DNA from: Quillaja saponaria
Taxonomy: Eukaryota > Streptophyta > Magnoliopsida > Fabales > Quillajaceae
Direction: 5' to 3'
Assembly: GCA_029379385.1 (NCBI GenBank)
Contig: CM055607.1
Location: 14,880,001-14,944,000, forward strand
Length of the DNA stretch: 64,000 nucleotides
Below are positions 1 through 12,016 of this stretch, in pieces. A program made the position numbers and the translations under genes. Position 1 is the stretch's first letter. Every line of letters starts with the position of its first letter. Under the pieces are notes generated by a model. The model was not told where the DNA came from. It worked only from the letters and a program-made list of their open reading frames with translations, and ran no database searches.

Positions 1-707
1 ATATTTTTATTGCAGCCTTCACCTTAGTGCAGTACAGATTGTTACTTCTTTTATGGTATAACAGCAAATCAACAGCCTAGTTTTCAGAATGATAGCAATA
101 GCATGGTGCATGTATACTTTTGAGCAGGTTCAAATTTTCTTAACATGAGGATATAGAAAATATTTCTTCAAAATATAATCCTTCGGATTATGCTTTTCAC
201 TAGATTGGTGACTGTTTATTTTCTTATTATTCCTTTTCCCTTTATAAGATATCGTACTTGGGTCTACCCATATGTTCTATACTTAGAATTTATTTGTTAT
301 GCTTCCCTAATCGATTAGAACAGCTTGTTGAAGTCAATTCTGGAGTATTCTAAACAGCTGTTGACTTTTAACGAAATATTTTTTTCTTTATCTGGAAACT
401 CTTTTAGAAATTTATTTTATATGTTACTATAAAATTGAGAGCTTTAGTCATCATTTTCAAAATTAGTTAAGTAGATCATACTAAAAAAAAGGTCAACCCT
501 TCTGTGTTGCATGCATTTAATCAACGAGGGTCCTACTTCCTAGCTAGTGTATAATTTTGTTAGCTCAAACTCATTTCTGTTTGTGCTTGCACAAAATGCA
601 TATCTATAGATATTTGTCCTATACATCTTATGGTAATTTCCAAGTGGTAAAATTAACTTCATGGATTATTTCTCCCTGCTAAGATTCTGTAATTTGTTTT
701 TGATCAG
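1..707 (+). other. intron of the KIN-7 gene (partial)
   Basis: I find no reading frame with kinesin-like content here. The stretch is AT-rich and ends in a pyrimidine-rich tract and an AG at 706-707, which serves as acceptor for the first visible coding exon. It is best read as the 3' part of an intron whose donor lies outside the window. An additional small exon cannot be excluded by eye. Confidence 0.6.
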
Positions 708-3700
708 AAACGAGATAGTGGGTTGAGTTCCTTGACTGGAACTAGTGATAAATCAAGTGGAGTAAGGTCTACTAGTACACCTTCGACACCTCAAGCAGAA
801 AGTGGGAATCATAGAGAGTCCAGATTATCCCATTCTCTACATACGGAAAGCTCTCCGTCAGGGGATCTTTTATCTGAAGGTAGAGAGGAAAAAGAAGTCC
901 GTGAGGATAGTTTTTTGGGACAAGAGACACCTCTGGTACATGACTGATTTGCTTTTTATTGTTTTTTCCTTGCCTTATATATTTCTCTGAAACAAGAATG
1001 TGATTGTTGGTGTCAAAACCTCACTTTAATGCTGTCAAAAGCTACTAAAAACTGAGTCTCAACTATTTATGATGCATTTCCAGTGCCTTGCATCTCTCAT
1101 GTAGATCATGGCAACATCTTGGAAGATGGGTAATATTTGGAGAGTTAGCTAACACAATTAGATTAATCCCCTTCCCCCAACTGAAGGGTTCTGTTGCAGA
1201 AAATGTTTCCATCTCTTACTAAGAAGTGTGAACATAAACCAGAGTTGTCAGTGTTAAATATACAGTTAAGAAGTTGTGAAGGTTTCTTCTTCTTAAACTA
1301 CTTTTAGCCTCATGTGCACAACAATTTCTTATCCTTTACCGAATGGATGATATAGTTTCCAGTGTTAAATATACAGTTAAAAGCATTTTAAATCTATGAT
1401 GAGAATATCTTGTGTACTTCATTTGTTTATAATCTATATCCATGTTATGCTTTTTCACTTCCTTATTTTGCCAGATTAGCATCAAATCAATAGATCAGAT
1501 AGATCTTCTCCGGGAGCAGCAAAAGGTTTTGTCTGGGGAGGTGGCTCTTCATTCAAGTGCCTTAAAGAGGTTGTCTGAGGAAGTGGTAAAAAATCCTCAT
1601 AAAGATCAGATTCATGTAAGTTCCTTTCTTCCCTTTAACGTTGCATGCTTTTTCAGCTGCAACTAATATGCCTGAAAGCTGCTATTTTGTGCAATATGTA
1701 CTTAAGGTGGAGATCAAAAAATTGAAAGATGATATCAAGGCAAAGAATCAACAAATAGATTTACTGGAAACAAAAATTGCTTCCATCCTGGCTTCGCATA
1801 ATGAGACAGATAAATCAGAAGTATCACAAGTATGGTTACCTTGTTTATGTCACATTTGCTTCACTTTAGTTAAAACTGCATCTTAATTCTAGTTGTTTTA
1901 TGATGCAGACAATTACTGAGCTGATGACACATTTAAATGAGAAGTCCTTTGAACTTGAGGTAGCCATTTTGTACATCTTGTGATCTGTAAATACATTTTG
2001 ACCAGTCACTGCTGCGCTACACATAAATGCATCTTTAGCGTACAATTGATATTCAGTAATTCTTTTTTCTGGAGTATATGGGAGATTTAATCAATTTGTA
2101 CTTGTTCCTATACTATGAACATGAACTACAGTGTGTTGCTGTGTTGGACACAATATGTACTTGAAGGAAAGGCAAATGGTAGAAAATGTTTTTGAAGTTT
2201 GTTGTGGTACCTTGTCTGGGTTTTTGATGACCACATCCATGTCTTTTCTTCTTAGCTTCTTAAAATAATTCAAAGTAATTTCTGCTAAATTAAGGTCTCC
2301 AACAGACACTGACCATAGGTGTGATGATGAGATGTTGATTAGTGACAGACTTATTTCTAAGTCAGATACATTCATGAAACAGATTAGGAAGCATTTCAAT
2401 TTTAGAGGACGCCACCCTCTGCAGGGTATCATGAGTCATCTCCATTATTTTCCTAGAGGTAACATATGTTAACTACTAAAAGAAGATGCTGTCTCTTTGA
2501 TGCAGGCGAAGGAAGAAATATTTGTAATGGATATTAGGGATTTCAATTATGTAATTAGGATTCGGGATTTACTGAATTGGGAATTGGGTTCAATAATGAA
2601 TTATTATCAAATATTAGGGTTTCATTGTTTGTTTAGTCATTAAATTAGGGTTTTCTTATTAGGTTATTTGGGTTTTGCCTATATAAAGGCATATTATGTA
2701 GTGTTCAGTGTTCCATTTAGCTTTGATTATTGAATACCTGAGATATTATTTGAGTTTGTGTTATTCCCCTTTCTCTTTCGTTATCTTCTAATAACCCCTT
2801 GATTCACCTTCACTCTTGGCCTTTGCTGAGGGTTGTTTGTTGATGATTCCAGTTTTTCCTGATGGCACTTTATCATGGTTCTATTTTCAGGTCAAAGTCG
2901 CAGATAATCGTATAATTCAAGAACAGCTGAACCAAAAGGTAAAACAACCTTCTTAAGCCAAATTGCTGGAATTCCTATTCTGCTTCAGGTCTGTTATTAG
3001 TTGAGCTTGAAAAGTAATTGGCTTTACCTTCCCATTCCATCAGATTTGTGAATGTGAAGGACTGCAGGAAACAATTGCCTCCTTAAGGCAGCAGCTTGCA
3101 GATGCATTAGAACTGAGAAATTTGAACCCTGTAGTCAATTATCCACCACAGTTCTCTGAAACAAATAGCTACCATGGTGAAAGGCACTCAGACAATGAAC
3201 ATGTGACATTAAAGAATACCAATGAAGGGTTTCTTTTTCAAGCACAGGTTTTAATTTTCTCGTGACTTTTATTATAGCTCATAAGCCACTATAATACAAT
3301 TGATTCGCCATGCAGCTGTACTCTTACCCTCCCTTAAACCCTCATTTCTTTGGAAAACATAGGATGCGATCAATAATGATTTTTATTTTCCTCAGAGAGA
3401 ATGTCAGTTTGTGCAAAAACAATTCAGTAATTTTTATTTTTTAAAAAAGAAAAGAAACAGATAACTCTAAAATATTTAGAGGAAATTTTTATGTGAAGAT
3501 TAGAGAAAAATCAATTTATTAAGCATCACTTCTTATAACTGGAAGTAATCCTTGTGTCCATAATCCTTTTCCTTTTCAAGATTTCCTGAACTTCTGGCGT
3601 GGAAAAAAAGTCCACTGTTCTTCCAAATGTCTTCTCTTGCCACTGCCAATTGTCTTCTAGGCCACCTAACTTACTTATGTGCATATACAAATTTAATATT

Positions 3701-4856
3701 CTGCATGTTTATGTTTGTCTGCTTTCCATTAGTGTTCCCTGCCTGTAGCATAATTACTAAGTTGGTTTATTTTGTGTATGTAAATTCAAGATTAATTTCA
3801 AGTTCTAAGTACTGTATATTTTTTGCCCCAGTTTGTTCTTATGAATTTACCAGTTCTGTTGAAAAACTTGTCAATGAAAACAACACAAAGTCTGGCCAAA
3901 ATAAAAAGTAAAGTATAAGGTGCATGTATACTTACTAACAATAGTCATCTTGACACATGGATTTTGGAGAACATGTTTATGCTCTTAGTATGGTAGGGCT
4001 AGAATCCTAAAATTGGGGGGAGTGGGGCAGAACATACCTTAATTGTTTATGTTATTGCAGGGAGATATAAAACTTTCGGGACCTAAAATTACTAAAATGG
4101 TCTACAAACTAAGGGTATATTCTGTAATTTTCAAAAGCTTGGGGGGCTAGGGAACCTGCAACAAATGAATCGATATAGCTCTCCGTTTGTTGTACCTTTC
4201 TTTTATCTTGTATTTAGTCAAATTGTCATAATTATATAAATTATGGTAAGTTCCGCTTGTCAATTTAGCATTATAACTAAATACTTGTGTTTAATTAGGC
4301 AAGTGAGATTGAAGAGTTGAAGCAGAAGATGGCTGAACTAACTGAATCGAAAGAGGAACTAGAACTTCGGAATCAGAAACTGGCAGAGGAGAGTTCATAT
4401 GCCAAAGGGTTAGCCTCAGCTGCGGCTGTTGAACTCAAGGCATTGTCTGAAGAAGTTGCCAAGCTCATGAACCATAATGAGAGACTAGCTGCTGAGCTAG
4501 CTGCATCTAAAAACTTCCCCACCCAACGTAGAAATATTGGTCAAGTCCGGAATGGCCGGAAAGAAACTCCTGTTAGACGAAATGATCAGGGTGGGTCAGC
4601 CTCGAATTTCAAGAGAGAACTTGCCATAAGTAAGGAAAGAGAACTTTCATACGAAGCTGCTCTTATAGAGAAAGATCAAAACGAGGCAGAGCTTCAAAGA
4701 AAGATTGAGGAATCAAAGCAGAGGGAAGCATACTTGGAAAATGAACTTGCTAACATGTGGATTCTTGTGGCAAAGCTAAAAAAATCGCATGGAACTGAAA
4801 TTGATGTTTCTGCGCCAACAAGAGAGAATTTGCGGGTTGGCAGTTTTGGTATTTGA
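708..4856 (+). CDS. KIN-7 subfamily kinesin, C-terminal coiled-coil part (5' end outside window)
   Basis: Seven exons can be joined with GT/AG borders: 708-935, 1475-1615, 1707-1829, 1909-1959, 2891-2938, 3044-3247 and 4299-4856 (TGA stop). Every exon is a multiple of three and every junction is phase 0, giving 450 visible residues. The first exon is a Ser/Thr-rich linker with SRLSHSLHTESSPSGDLL. The second carries SIKSIDQIDLLREQQKVLSG, a heptad-rich segment typical of KIN-7 tails. The last exon contains SAAAVELKALSEEVAKL and ends near ELANMWILVAKLKK, the conserved C-terminal block of plant CENP-E-like KIN-7 kinesins. The ATP-binding motor domain must lie upstream, so the start and any organelle targeting peptide are not visible. 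Known role of the family: microtubule plus-end motors, used among other things in cytokinesis. The subgroup (cytosolic or organelle-targeted) cannot be decided from the tail. No frame break was seen. Introns 1960-2890 and 3248-4298 are long and show no recognisable coding content. Confidence 0.9.
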
Positions 4857-5756
4857 TGTCATCACATGAAGTGTGATTTGAGTGGGAGTGGTTTAAGTGA
4901 GAGGTGTGGAGTTGTGCATTATTCTCCCTTTTTCTTTTTCTTTGGTTCTCACAATGCGATCCTACTTGTGTATACCAATGAGGTCTGCATCCCTTCCCCC
5001 AACAATTAATTTTGTGCATTTATCCAAATCATTGTGCTAATTTGGTTATGCCCGTTTTCTTTATTTTACTCATTTTGTTTATATCTGTGGAGGCGTTTCG
5101 CGTTAATAGTGAAATTGTCATTCTTCCTCAAACCATGCTAGAGCTGTGTATAATCTTAATGCTGCTACACTGATTACATCGGTAAGGAAAGAGGTTTAGA
5201 CGATCATTCCTTAACCATACATACACACTTCATATGAAAGTTGAACTGCCTAGTGGACGAAACTATTTTGTGTAGATATCTCTTGTCTGGCAGATGCTTT
5301 GCAGAATCAAAGAAAAGAAAGCAGGGCTTCTATTCTTCTCTTCTGAGCAGACAAGTTTAGAGGATTGAACAGCCGTTATATTCACTTAGAGCATGAAATA
5401 CTGTTTGGCCAGAGCTGATAAGCATCAAATCTCGTCAACAAGTCTTAGGTTGCTGCTGTAATACCTTCAAGCGTGTAGCTGCATTAGATCTGATGGGAAG
5501 TAAGAATACAGTGAAAGGTGATGCTTACAATTTCTGGGTCAGGCTTACATCCTGCTTGAGCCAAACAGAAAAATAGTTTCACTTTTGAGACCCTCCCCAC
5601 CCCTCCTTCCAACCCTACAAAAATAAAAGAGAGAGGATTTTTTATCTCCTTTTACAGGAAGAATATAATCATCAGACAGTACTAAGTTTCGACTCATCAA
5701 CCAAAACCAGGTGGAAGGTGAATTGCCTAGCAAAATTTTTGGATATATATATATAT
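4857..5756 (+). other. 3' UTR of the kinesin gene and intergenic DNA
   Basis: The roughly 200 bases after the kinesin stop are pyrimidine-rich and contain AT-rich candidates for poly(A) signals (for example near 5008), so they are probably 3' UTR. The poly(A) site cannot be fixed by eye. From about 5100 to 5756 I see no gene. The short open frames on the minus strand have no family features. Confidence 0.4.
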
Positions 5757-6404
5757 ACCATATAGGGGATTGATATGTAGACGAACTAAATTTACTAGGT
5801 GGACGATTGTGGGCCCTTATGCTAAAAAATTCTTGTTTTTTCATCTCCTTCGACTCTTATTTTTTACGCCTTTCTCTCTTTTGCTTCGTCTCTTCCTCAC
5901 CTTTTCTCTGTAATGGTTGAAGGAGATGTGAATTTGTTGCCTTAGTCTCGTAGTTCTGATTTGAAAGAGTACCTGGCCTAGGAAAACAAGTGGTTTATTT
6001 GTTCTTCTTTCTTTGTTCTCCTTTTACTCTTATAGATTACTTGATTGTTGTTGAATGTCTGCACATGTTGGTTCCTTCCTCCTCTAATGGCTTCCGTCTA
6101 ACAAATCCATCGAGAATGGTACCAAGAAAACAAACCAGTTACATTCAATTGTCTTTAAATCAGTTTCCCTCACTAAAATCTCAGAAATTGACCCATTCAA
6201 AAGAGAATTACGAGACTAAGACAACCAATTATATCTCCTTCAGCCATTACAGAGAGAGGAAGAGATAAAACAAGTGAGAGAAAAAGGCATGAAAAATGAG
6301 TTAGACCCAAATAAAAACACAAAAAGTAAAAAAAATAAAAGAATTTTTTAGTAGTAGAGCCCACTTCATCTACCTAGTAAAATGGATTCGTCTACATATC
6401 AGCC

Positions 6405-6412
<8 letters not shown>
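5757..6412. mobile_element. non-autonomous DNA element with ~200-bp terminal inverted repeats (MULE/foldback type)
   Basis: The left arm (about 5757-5970) matches the reverse complement of the right arm (about 6190-6412) almost throughout. Landmarks are TGATATGTAGACGAA at 5772 against its inverse near 6400, the CTAAAAAATTCT block at 5822 against 6340, the CTGTAATGG(T/C)TGAAGGAGAT block at 5908 against 6245, and CTTAGTCTCGTA at 5941 against 6215. The unpaired centre is only about 220 bp and codes for nothing recognisable. The element lies in (TA)n DNA on both sides, so target-site duplications cannot be read. Long TIRs with a short centre fit Mutator-like MITEs or foldback elements; the superfamily is inferred. 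Confidence 0.75.
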
Positions 6413-6439
<27 letters not shown>

Positions 6440-7365
6440 GAGTGATAAGACTCACGATTTGTTTGCATAGACTGTTAGCATAATTTTTTTGGGTATCAGT
6501 ATCACTATTCATTTGTTTTTTTTTGGTTTCCTAAAATTTGTTTAGGTATTGGATTGAGAGAAAATAATTGATTATGAATTGTAACATTTTATACTAAATT
6601 GTTCAAATTAAATTTTTGATGATCTTTCAATAAACAACGCAACAATTTTGTCTTGATTAAAAGATACAAAGTTGTGGAAAATAAGCATACAACTAATCTA
6701 GTTTATTCGTGTATCATATTTGTTATAGAAAGGGCCTTTTTCAGTTTTGGAAATTCTAAAACAGTTTTGTAGGCTAGGAGAGTTGAACTCAAGACCACTT
6801 AGTAAATATTTGTGCAAATTATCACTAAACCAAGTAACAATTTATGTTTCGTTTTTTGTATATAAATAAATTTATTATAAATATATATATAAATAATAAA
6901 TTTTTTATTAAATAATATTAAATAAGCTAGCTCACGAGCGGAGCTTTGGAAAGATTGAGTTCGGCTCGTTTTACCAAACGAGCTTAAAATAAAGCTAAAG
7001 ATCGGCTCGTTTTTAAACGAGCCGAGCTTAATCTGAGCTCTTAACGAGTACATGCCTTGATAAGGCCTATTCCTGATCATGATTTAAGCAGTGATGTTGA
7101 GAATAAGTTTTCCTGGAATGCTTCTGCTAAATTTTGAGTTCTCGAGAACCTCTACCTATTATTTAGAAACATGGGCGGATGGTGATAATATGAAGGATAA
7201 TTGGCCCTTGGGTTTAGGGAAGTTAAATGTTATTTTAGGATCACACATTTTGTACTGGTTGTGTTAATCAAGTGTTACCTTGTAGAGTGAACTTAGCTAG
7301 GAGAGTTGTTTTTAATGAGGATTGTCCTTTTTGTAATTGGCAGGGCAAATCTCTTTCTCACATTC
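6413..7365. other. AT-rich intergenic DNA with a GAGC/GCTC-rich patch
   Basis: No gene seen. A (TA)n microsatellite occupies about 6411-6436. At 6925-7050 there is a patch of repeated CTCGTTT/AAACGAGC motifs, including the near-perfect palindrome GGCTCGTTTTTAAACGAGCC at about 7002-7022. Such dense short inverted motifs resemble subterminal repeats of plant DNA transposons, but no element ends were found. Confidence 0.4.
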
Positions 7366-7370
7366 TCAAG

Positions 7371-7825
7371 TATTAAAATCAGATTTGACCAACTGAGATA
7401 TTTTTCCACATAGCTGACTTGCAAAGGGGCAATACTTTGTACTTATGAAAACTCTAATGCCAAAATCAATATTTGATTAGAGAATATAAGTTAAAAAGCT
7501 ATAAAAGAGTAATGTTTAAGAGGACAACTTATTTTGTTTTGAGATTTTGAGTCTCTTTATAAATGAGTTATATCGGAGTATTAATCACAATAATAATGAT
7601 GTTTATTACAATAATAATAGACAGATAATGACATTTGTATATAATAATAGAAGATAATGACGTCTGTTATAATATTAATGGACGATAATAGCATTCGTTA
7701 TAATATTAATGGATGATAATGACATCCGTTATAATATTAATGGTCGTAATTATAACTTAGATTAGTCCGTTGTACCTATGCCACGTGTAATAATATCATT
7801 GGATTGGTACAATCTTATATTATCA
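7371..7825 (-). repeat. 3' LTR of the minus-strand retroelement
   Basis: This copy aligns with 10470-10728 plus 16096-16139 along shared landmarks: the AAAATCA-ATTTGACCA-CTGAG start, TGCAAAGGGG, ATTTGATTAGA-AATATAAG, GTATTAATCACAATA and the AATATCATTGGATTG end. It is about 150 bp longer than the other LTR, mainly because of the 31-bp tandem array at 7624-7745. Confidence 0.75.
7624..7745. repeat. 31-bp tandem repeat, four copies, inside one LTR
   Basis: Units begin with GATAATGACATCCGTTATAA-like sequence at 7624, 7653, 7684 and 7715. The last three are 31 bp and nearly identical; the first is shorter and diverged. The sister LTR has a single short sequence at this place, so the array expanded in, or was lost from, only one of the pair. 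Confidence 0.8.
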
Positions 7826-8204
7826 CTAGTCCCCACAAAAAAAAAAGTTTAAGGAGTGTAAGGATTTGAACTAATGATTGAAGAAATCTCAATTTGAACC
7901 AGTGTTTAAAAATAAATAGACTATAGACCTGAGTACTGTTCCCCATTTGCAAGGTGAATAACTATTGTGCGAAAAATTATGGTGCTATAACTAATGTGAT
8001 GGTCTGCAAGCGTGATATTTTTATCATTAGTGTTGATGATGTGTTGTACATGCTATAAACCAGCTTGTAACTTACCCACTTCACTATACTTTATAACTCT
8101 TTCACCTTATTATTTTCACATTTTTTAGCATGAACAGAGAAGTCCGTCCTTGTTATAATAGCAATTTATGCTTAATTTTTGCCCATCGATGAGAGTACTA
8201 ATAT

Positions 8205-8720
8205 GTAGTTGTAATAAATTGTACTAAGTAAATAACATACATTGATTTAAGATATATGGGAAAGAACCCAAGATTTGTTCATTAACGTTGTAGCATTATA
8301 GGTGAAAACCTAAGATTTTGTCCGCTGATGGGGTATTAATAAATAGTTGTATTCAAATTGTATTGAAATAAATAACATACCTTGCTTTGAGTAATATGGG
8401 TGAAAACTCGAAACTATTTGTTGATGTATTGGCTTCATAGCCACTTGATTTGTTTGGGTGCTTTGCCTAGGCTTGGCTTTTTAGCTTGTGTGATTGTGCT
8501 GCATACCACGAGTATGACTATAAGAACAATTATATTTAAATTGTATTGAAATAAATAGCATAACTTGTTTTGAGTAATACGGATAAAAACCTAAAATTGT
8601 TTGTTGATGTATTGGCTTTGTAGCCACTTGATTTGTTTGGGTGTTTTATTCAGGCCCAAGCTTTTAGCTTGTTCAGCTTGTGCTGCCTACCTCGAGTGTG
8701 ACTATAGGAGTTCTAGTTGT
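8205..8720. repeat. 183-bp direct repeat (two full copies and a partial one) in the retroelement interior
   Basis: The segment starting near 8347 (AAATTGTATTGAAATAAATA, then GAGTAATA, TTTGTTGATGTATTGGCTT, AGCCACTTGATTTGTTTGGG) recurs 183 bp later from about 8530. A diverged partial copy precedes them near 8205. No coding function is visible. The repeat lies in the coding-poor interior of the minus-strand LTR element. Confidence 0.75.
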
Positions 8721-9947
8721 GTGTCATCTCCTTCAGGCTCTCTCTCCAGGTAAGGTGAAAACTTGGTACCTTTGACGATTTATTATCCGAGGGTCCCGTT
8801 GAAAAGATGCTTATTGCCTCTCCTCGAGGTTGGATTACTTTGTTCTTATCTTTATAGTCTCGCGGGGGAAAATATTGGGATGCCACTTCTCCTAAGGACT
8901 GTCACCAGCTGAAAAGCCTGTGTATATGAGCTCTTTTAAGCTATTATGACGGCGAGCGATAGCCTTTTCCTTGTTCGAAGGCAATGAGCTCATCTTGATT
9001 TAATGACTTCGTGCACGAACATTTTCTTGAAATAGATTTATAATTGTGGCTGAAAAGTCAAACTTAAGAGGAAATTCGTTAAATCTGCATATGTGAGAAT
9101 ATTTCTCAAGAGATAATGGATCAATAATATTTTAAACATAACTTTTATAAACTATTGGCTTACCATTCACGGAGTGCTGACTGTTTGATTTTGAGATTTG
9201 ACCCCGAGTTTTATGTAAGGGGAAGAACATTTTACTTTTACAGGTCGTTATTTGACCTCCGTATATATTGTTTTTATGTACTAAGTTGTATGCTAAACCA
9301 CTTGAATATTTATCAAGCACTTCAATAATAAGTATGACTTGGTCGTTAGTGGACTTGAGTTTGGGATAATAAATATGTCCAAAAGTTAAATTTGCAACAT
9401 TTGACAAATAATAATGAATTTTGAAGACCTATTGTAAGGTCATAAATTGATATCAAAGTGGAGTATTAGCTACATAATCATTTCTACTTCTTTCTTAATA
9501 AGGATCATTGTACACATTTTGTTAATATGCAATTTATAAATTTTAAGAATATATTCGTAAAATTTTAAAATTAATTAGGCTATCTACATAAAAATATAGA
9601 ATCCAAGAGCCTATATGTGATTTTAATTTCTAAAATTATTCAGGTCATTTATATGAGAATATAGAAGCTTGAGGGTTTATGTATGATTATCCTGAAACAT
9701 TTAGGCAATTATTAAGAACTTGGGAGTATATTTGTAAAATATGAAAGATTTTGTGGTAAATTTGTAAATTACAAAAATATTGGGCCACTTATCTAATTTT
9801 AAAAAGATATGAGCTAAGTATTGAAAATATGTAATAATGTGAGGTCCAAATTTGTAAAGGTTTAAACCAATGATGTAATATAGAATATTTAGATAGATAC
9901 GCAAATATAAAAAAGTCTGGGACCAAATAATAATTATGCAAACCTTG

Positions 9948-10308
9948 TTATAGGCTAGGTTGAATTTGGGCAGAATTAGGCTCGTGCTTGAGCATACGGC
10001 TCCAGGTCAAATGGTTTATATGAATCTGTGTCAAAACCAAATCTAAATATTGTGGAGAAAAGTCGACTGCCCCTTCAAAAGGGAACGTGCTAGCTCTATT
10101 GGCAAGCGTGGTAGTCAGCATTTGATTGAAAGGGGAAGGCAAACACTGTAGAGAGTTCATAGGAGGCGTTAGGTTTCTCGAAAAAGGGGAAAATTGCCTG
10201 AATGGCCACTGCCCACGATTTGTTTTTTCCAAAACTTGCCGAAGCTGTGGTGGCGCGTGAGGGCATGTTCGGTATCGAACAGTGGTCTTCTTCGGGTATG
10301 TTGGTCAA
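9948..10308 (-). other. short open frames next to the primer-binding region, no recognised product
   Basis: Two overlapping minus-strand frames (95 and 71 codons) lie just downstream of the primer-binding region of the LTR element. They contain PEEDHCSIPNMPSRATTAS and PPMNSLQCLPSPFNQ but no gag zinc knuckle, protease or polymerase motif. They are probably leader or degenerate gag-region sequence. I do not claim a protein. Confidence 0.3.
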
Positions 10309-10469
10309 GAAAATTTTACCGGCACTATGGTGTGCTCAAATGTGTAGTTTGATTTGAAATCAGTTTGAAAATTCAAAGAATGAATTTTCCATATTCAAGA
10401 GTTTACAAAGTTTGTTCTTTTATAGGATCATGAATCCAAATTAATTATAGTTCCCACAGACGGTGCCAA

Positions 10470-10728
10470 TGTTAAAATCATATTTGACCAGCTGAGGTGT
10501 ACTTTGCAAAGGGGGCGATCCTTTAGACATGTGAAAACTTTGATGCTAAAATCAGTATTTGATTAGAAAATATAAGCTGAAAAGAGTAAGTTTGAGAAGA
10601 CAACATGTTTTGTTTTAAGTATTTTTATATAGGAATTGTGTCAGAGTATTAATCACAATAGTTTTGATGCCTATTACAATAATAATAGTTGTAGTTACAA
10701 TTCTAACTAACTCATTATACTTATGCAC
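10470..10728 (-). repeat. 5' LTR of the minus-strand retroelement, first part
   Basis: The LTR starts (plus orientation) at TGTTAAAATCATATTTGACC and runs to TTATGCAC at 10721-10728, the left copy of the hAT target-site duplication. The LTR resumes after the hAT at 16096. Confidence 0.75.
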
Positions 10729-12016
10729 TAGGGGTGATCTCGGTACGGTTCAGTTCGGTATTGAAGGATGTTGTATACCGAACCAATTGAAGTCGGTATC
10801 TACCTAGTTATTTTCTGTCGATTTGGTTGAAATATTGTAACCGAAACTGTACCGAAGCAATTGGACTGCTCGGTTTCGGTTCCATTCGATTTTTGATGGG
10901 CCTGTTGGCCCTGGAAATCACTATTTTTCTGATGGGCTTCCAGGCCCAAATCGAAAATTTACTAATTTTTTAGCCCAAAAATTATTATTTTTGAATAACT
11001 AATTAATTTTATGGGCCATAAAAATAAGGCCCATATCATATTTTTTATCATAAAACCTAAAACCTGTTTTAACAAGTAATAACTTACATTTCTTCTTAAA
11101 ATCCAAGATAAACATACTGCAATATATAAGTTTAGTAAACCTATCCACAAGATTAAATCAGTTAATTACTTAATTACATACCTTAAGACTAAACTCTAAA
11201 TAAAATATTAGTAGTTAGCACACTGCCTACAAAGTACAAATTACAAACTCCAGAATTAAAAAATTCAAAATCAAAGCAGACTATAGTTCAGCTCCATATC
11301 TCTGTCTGCCTTGAAGCCTAGCTTGAAGACCTGAAGACAGAGGAGTCTAAACCTGTAAGGCTGCAACAGACAATGAAATCCAAAGAAAGAAAACAAATAT
11401 GAAATTATACTATTGAAACTGGAAAGCAAAACACTGAAAGTTACACTAGATCAAACTTGAAAATAAAAGTTATAGTAGATAAATATATATTCATCTAGAC
11501 TTTTAGATCATTAAGAACATTAAAACCAGTTCCCTTTTCTTGCTAACAAAGGATGTATGTATATATATTAGAATCTTGACTACATACAGTTACAACAATC
11601 ATAAATATTACAATATCTAACAAGACCACATTTCCAGCAAATGACAGAGGATATATGTATATATATTAGAATTTATATACCTCACTCTTTAATTCAATAA
11701 CTAAGAACAATGACTGCATATAAAGAAAAGAAAGAAAGAATATTCAGCAGTCCACTTTTCCAGCAAATGACAATATCCAGCAAATGACAATATCTAGCAA
11801 GTTTACATTTCTAACAAATGACAATATCTAACAAGAAAAATAGAATAAAACAGTTAAAAGAAAACTTACATTTACTCATCAATTACCATAGGAGACTTCT
11901 GCTTCTTACTGCAAGTTGAAGTTGATGCTAGAAGGAGGAAAAAACAAAAGAAACATTTATAACAATATTATTAAAAATTAAAAGCACAAGAAAATTACAC
12001 AACTAAAATTAAATAC

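Noticed and set aside
2091..2432. 113-codon minus-strand frame in a kinesin intron
   Set aside because: No family motif; lies antisense within an intron bounded by well-supported exons.
6775..6840. tRNA-like or SINE-like words on the minus strand (TTGGTTTAGTGATAA ... GAGTTCAACTC)
   Set aside because: The A- and B-box-like words are poor, no cloverleaf can be drawn and no SINE tail or TSD is evident.
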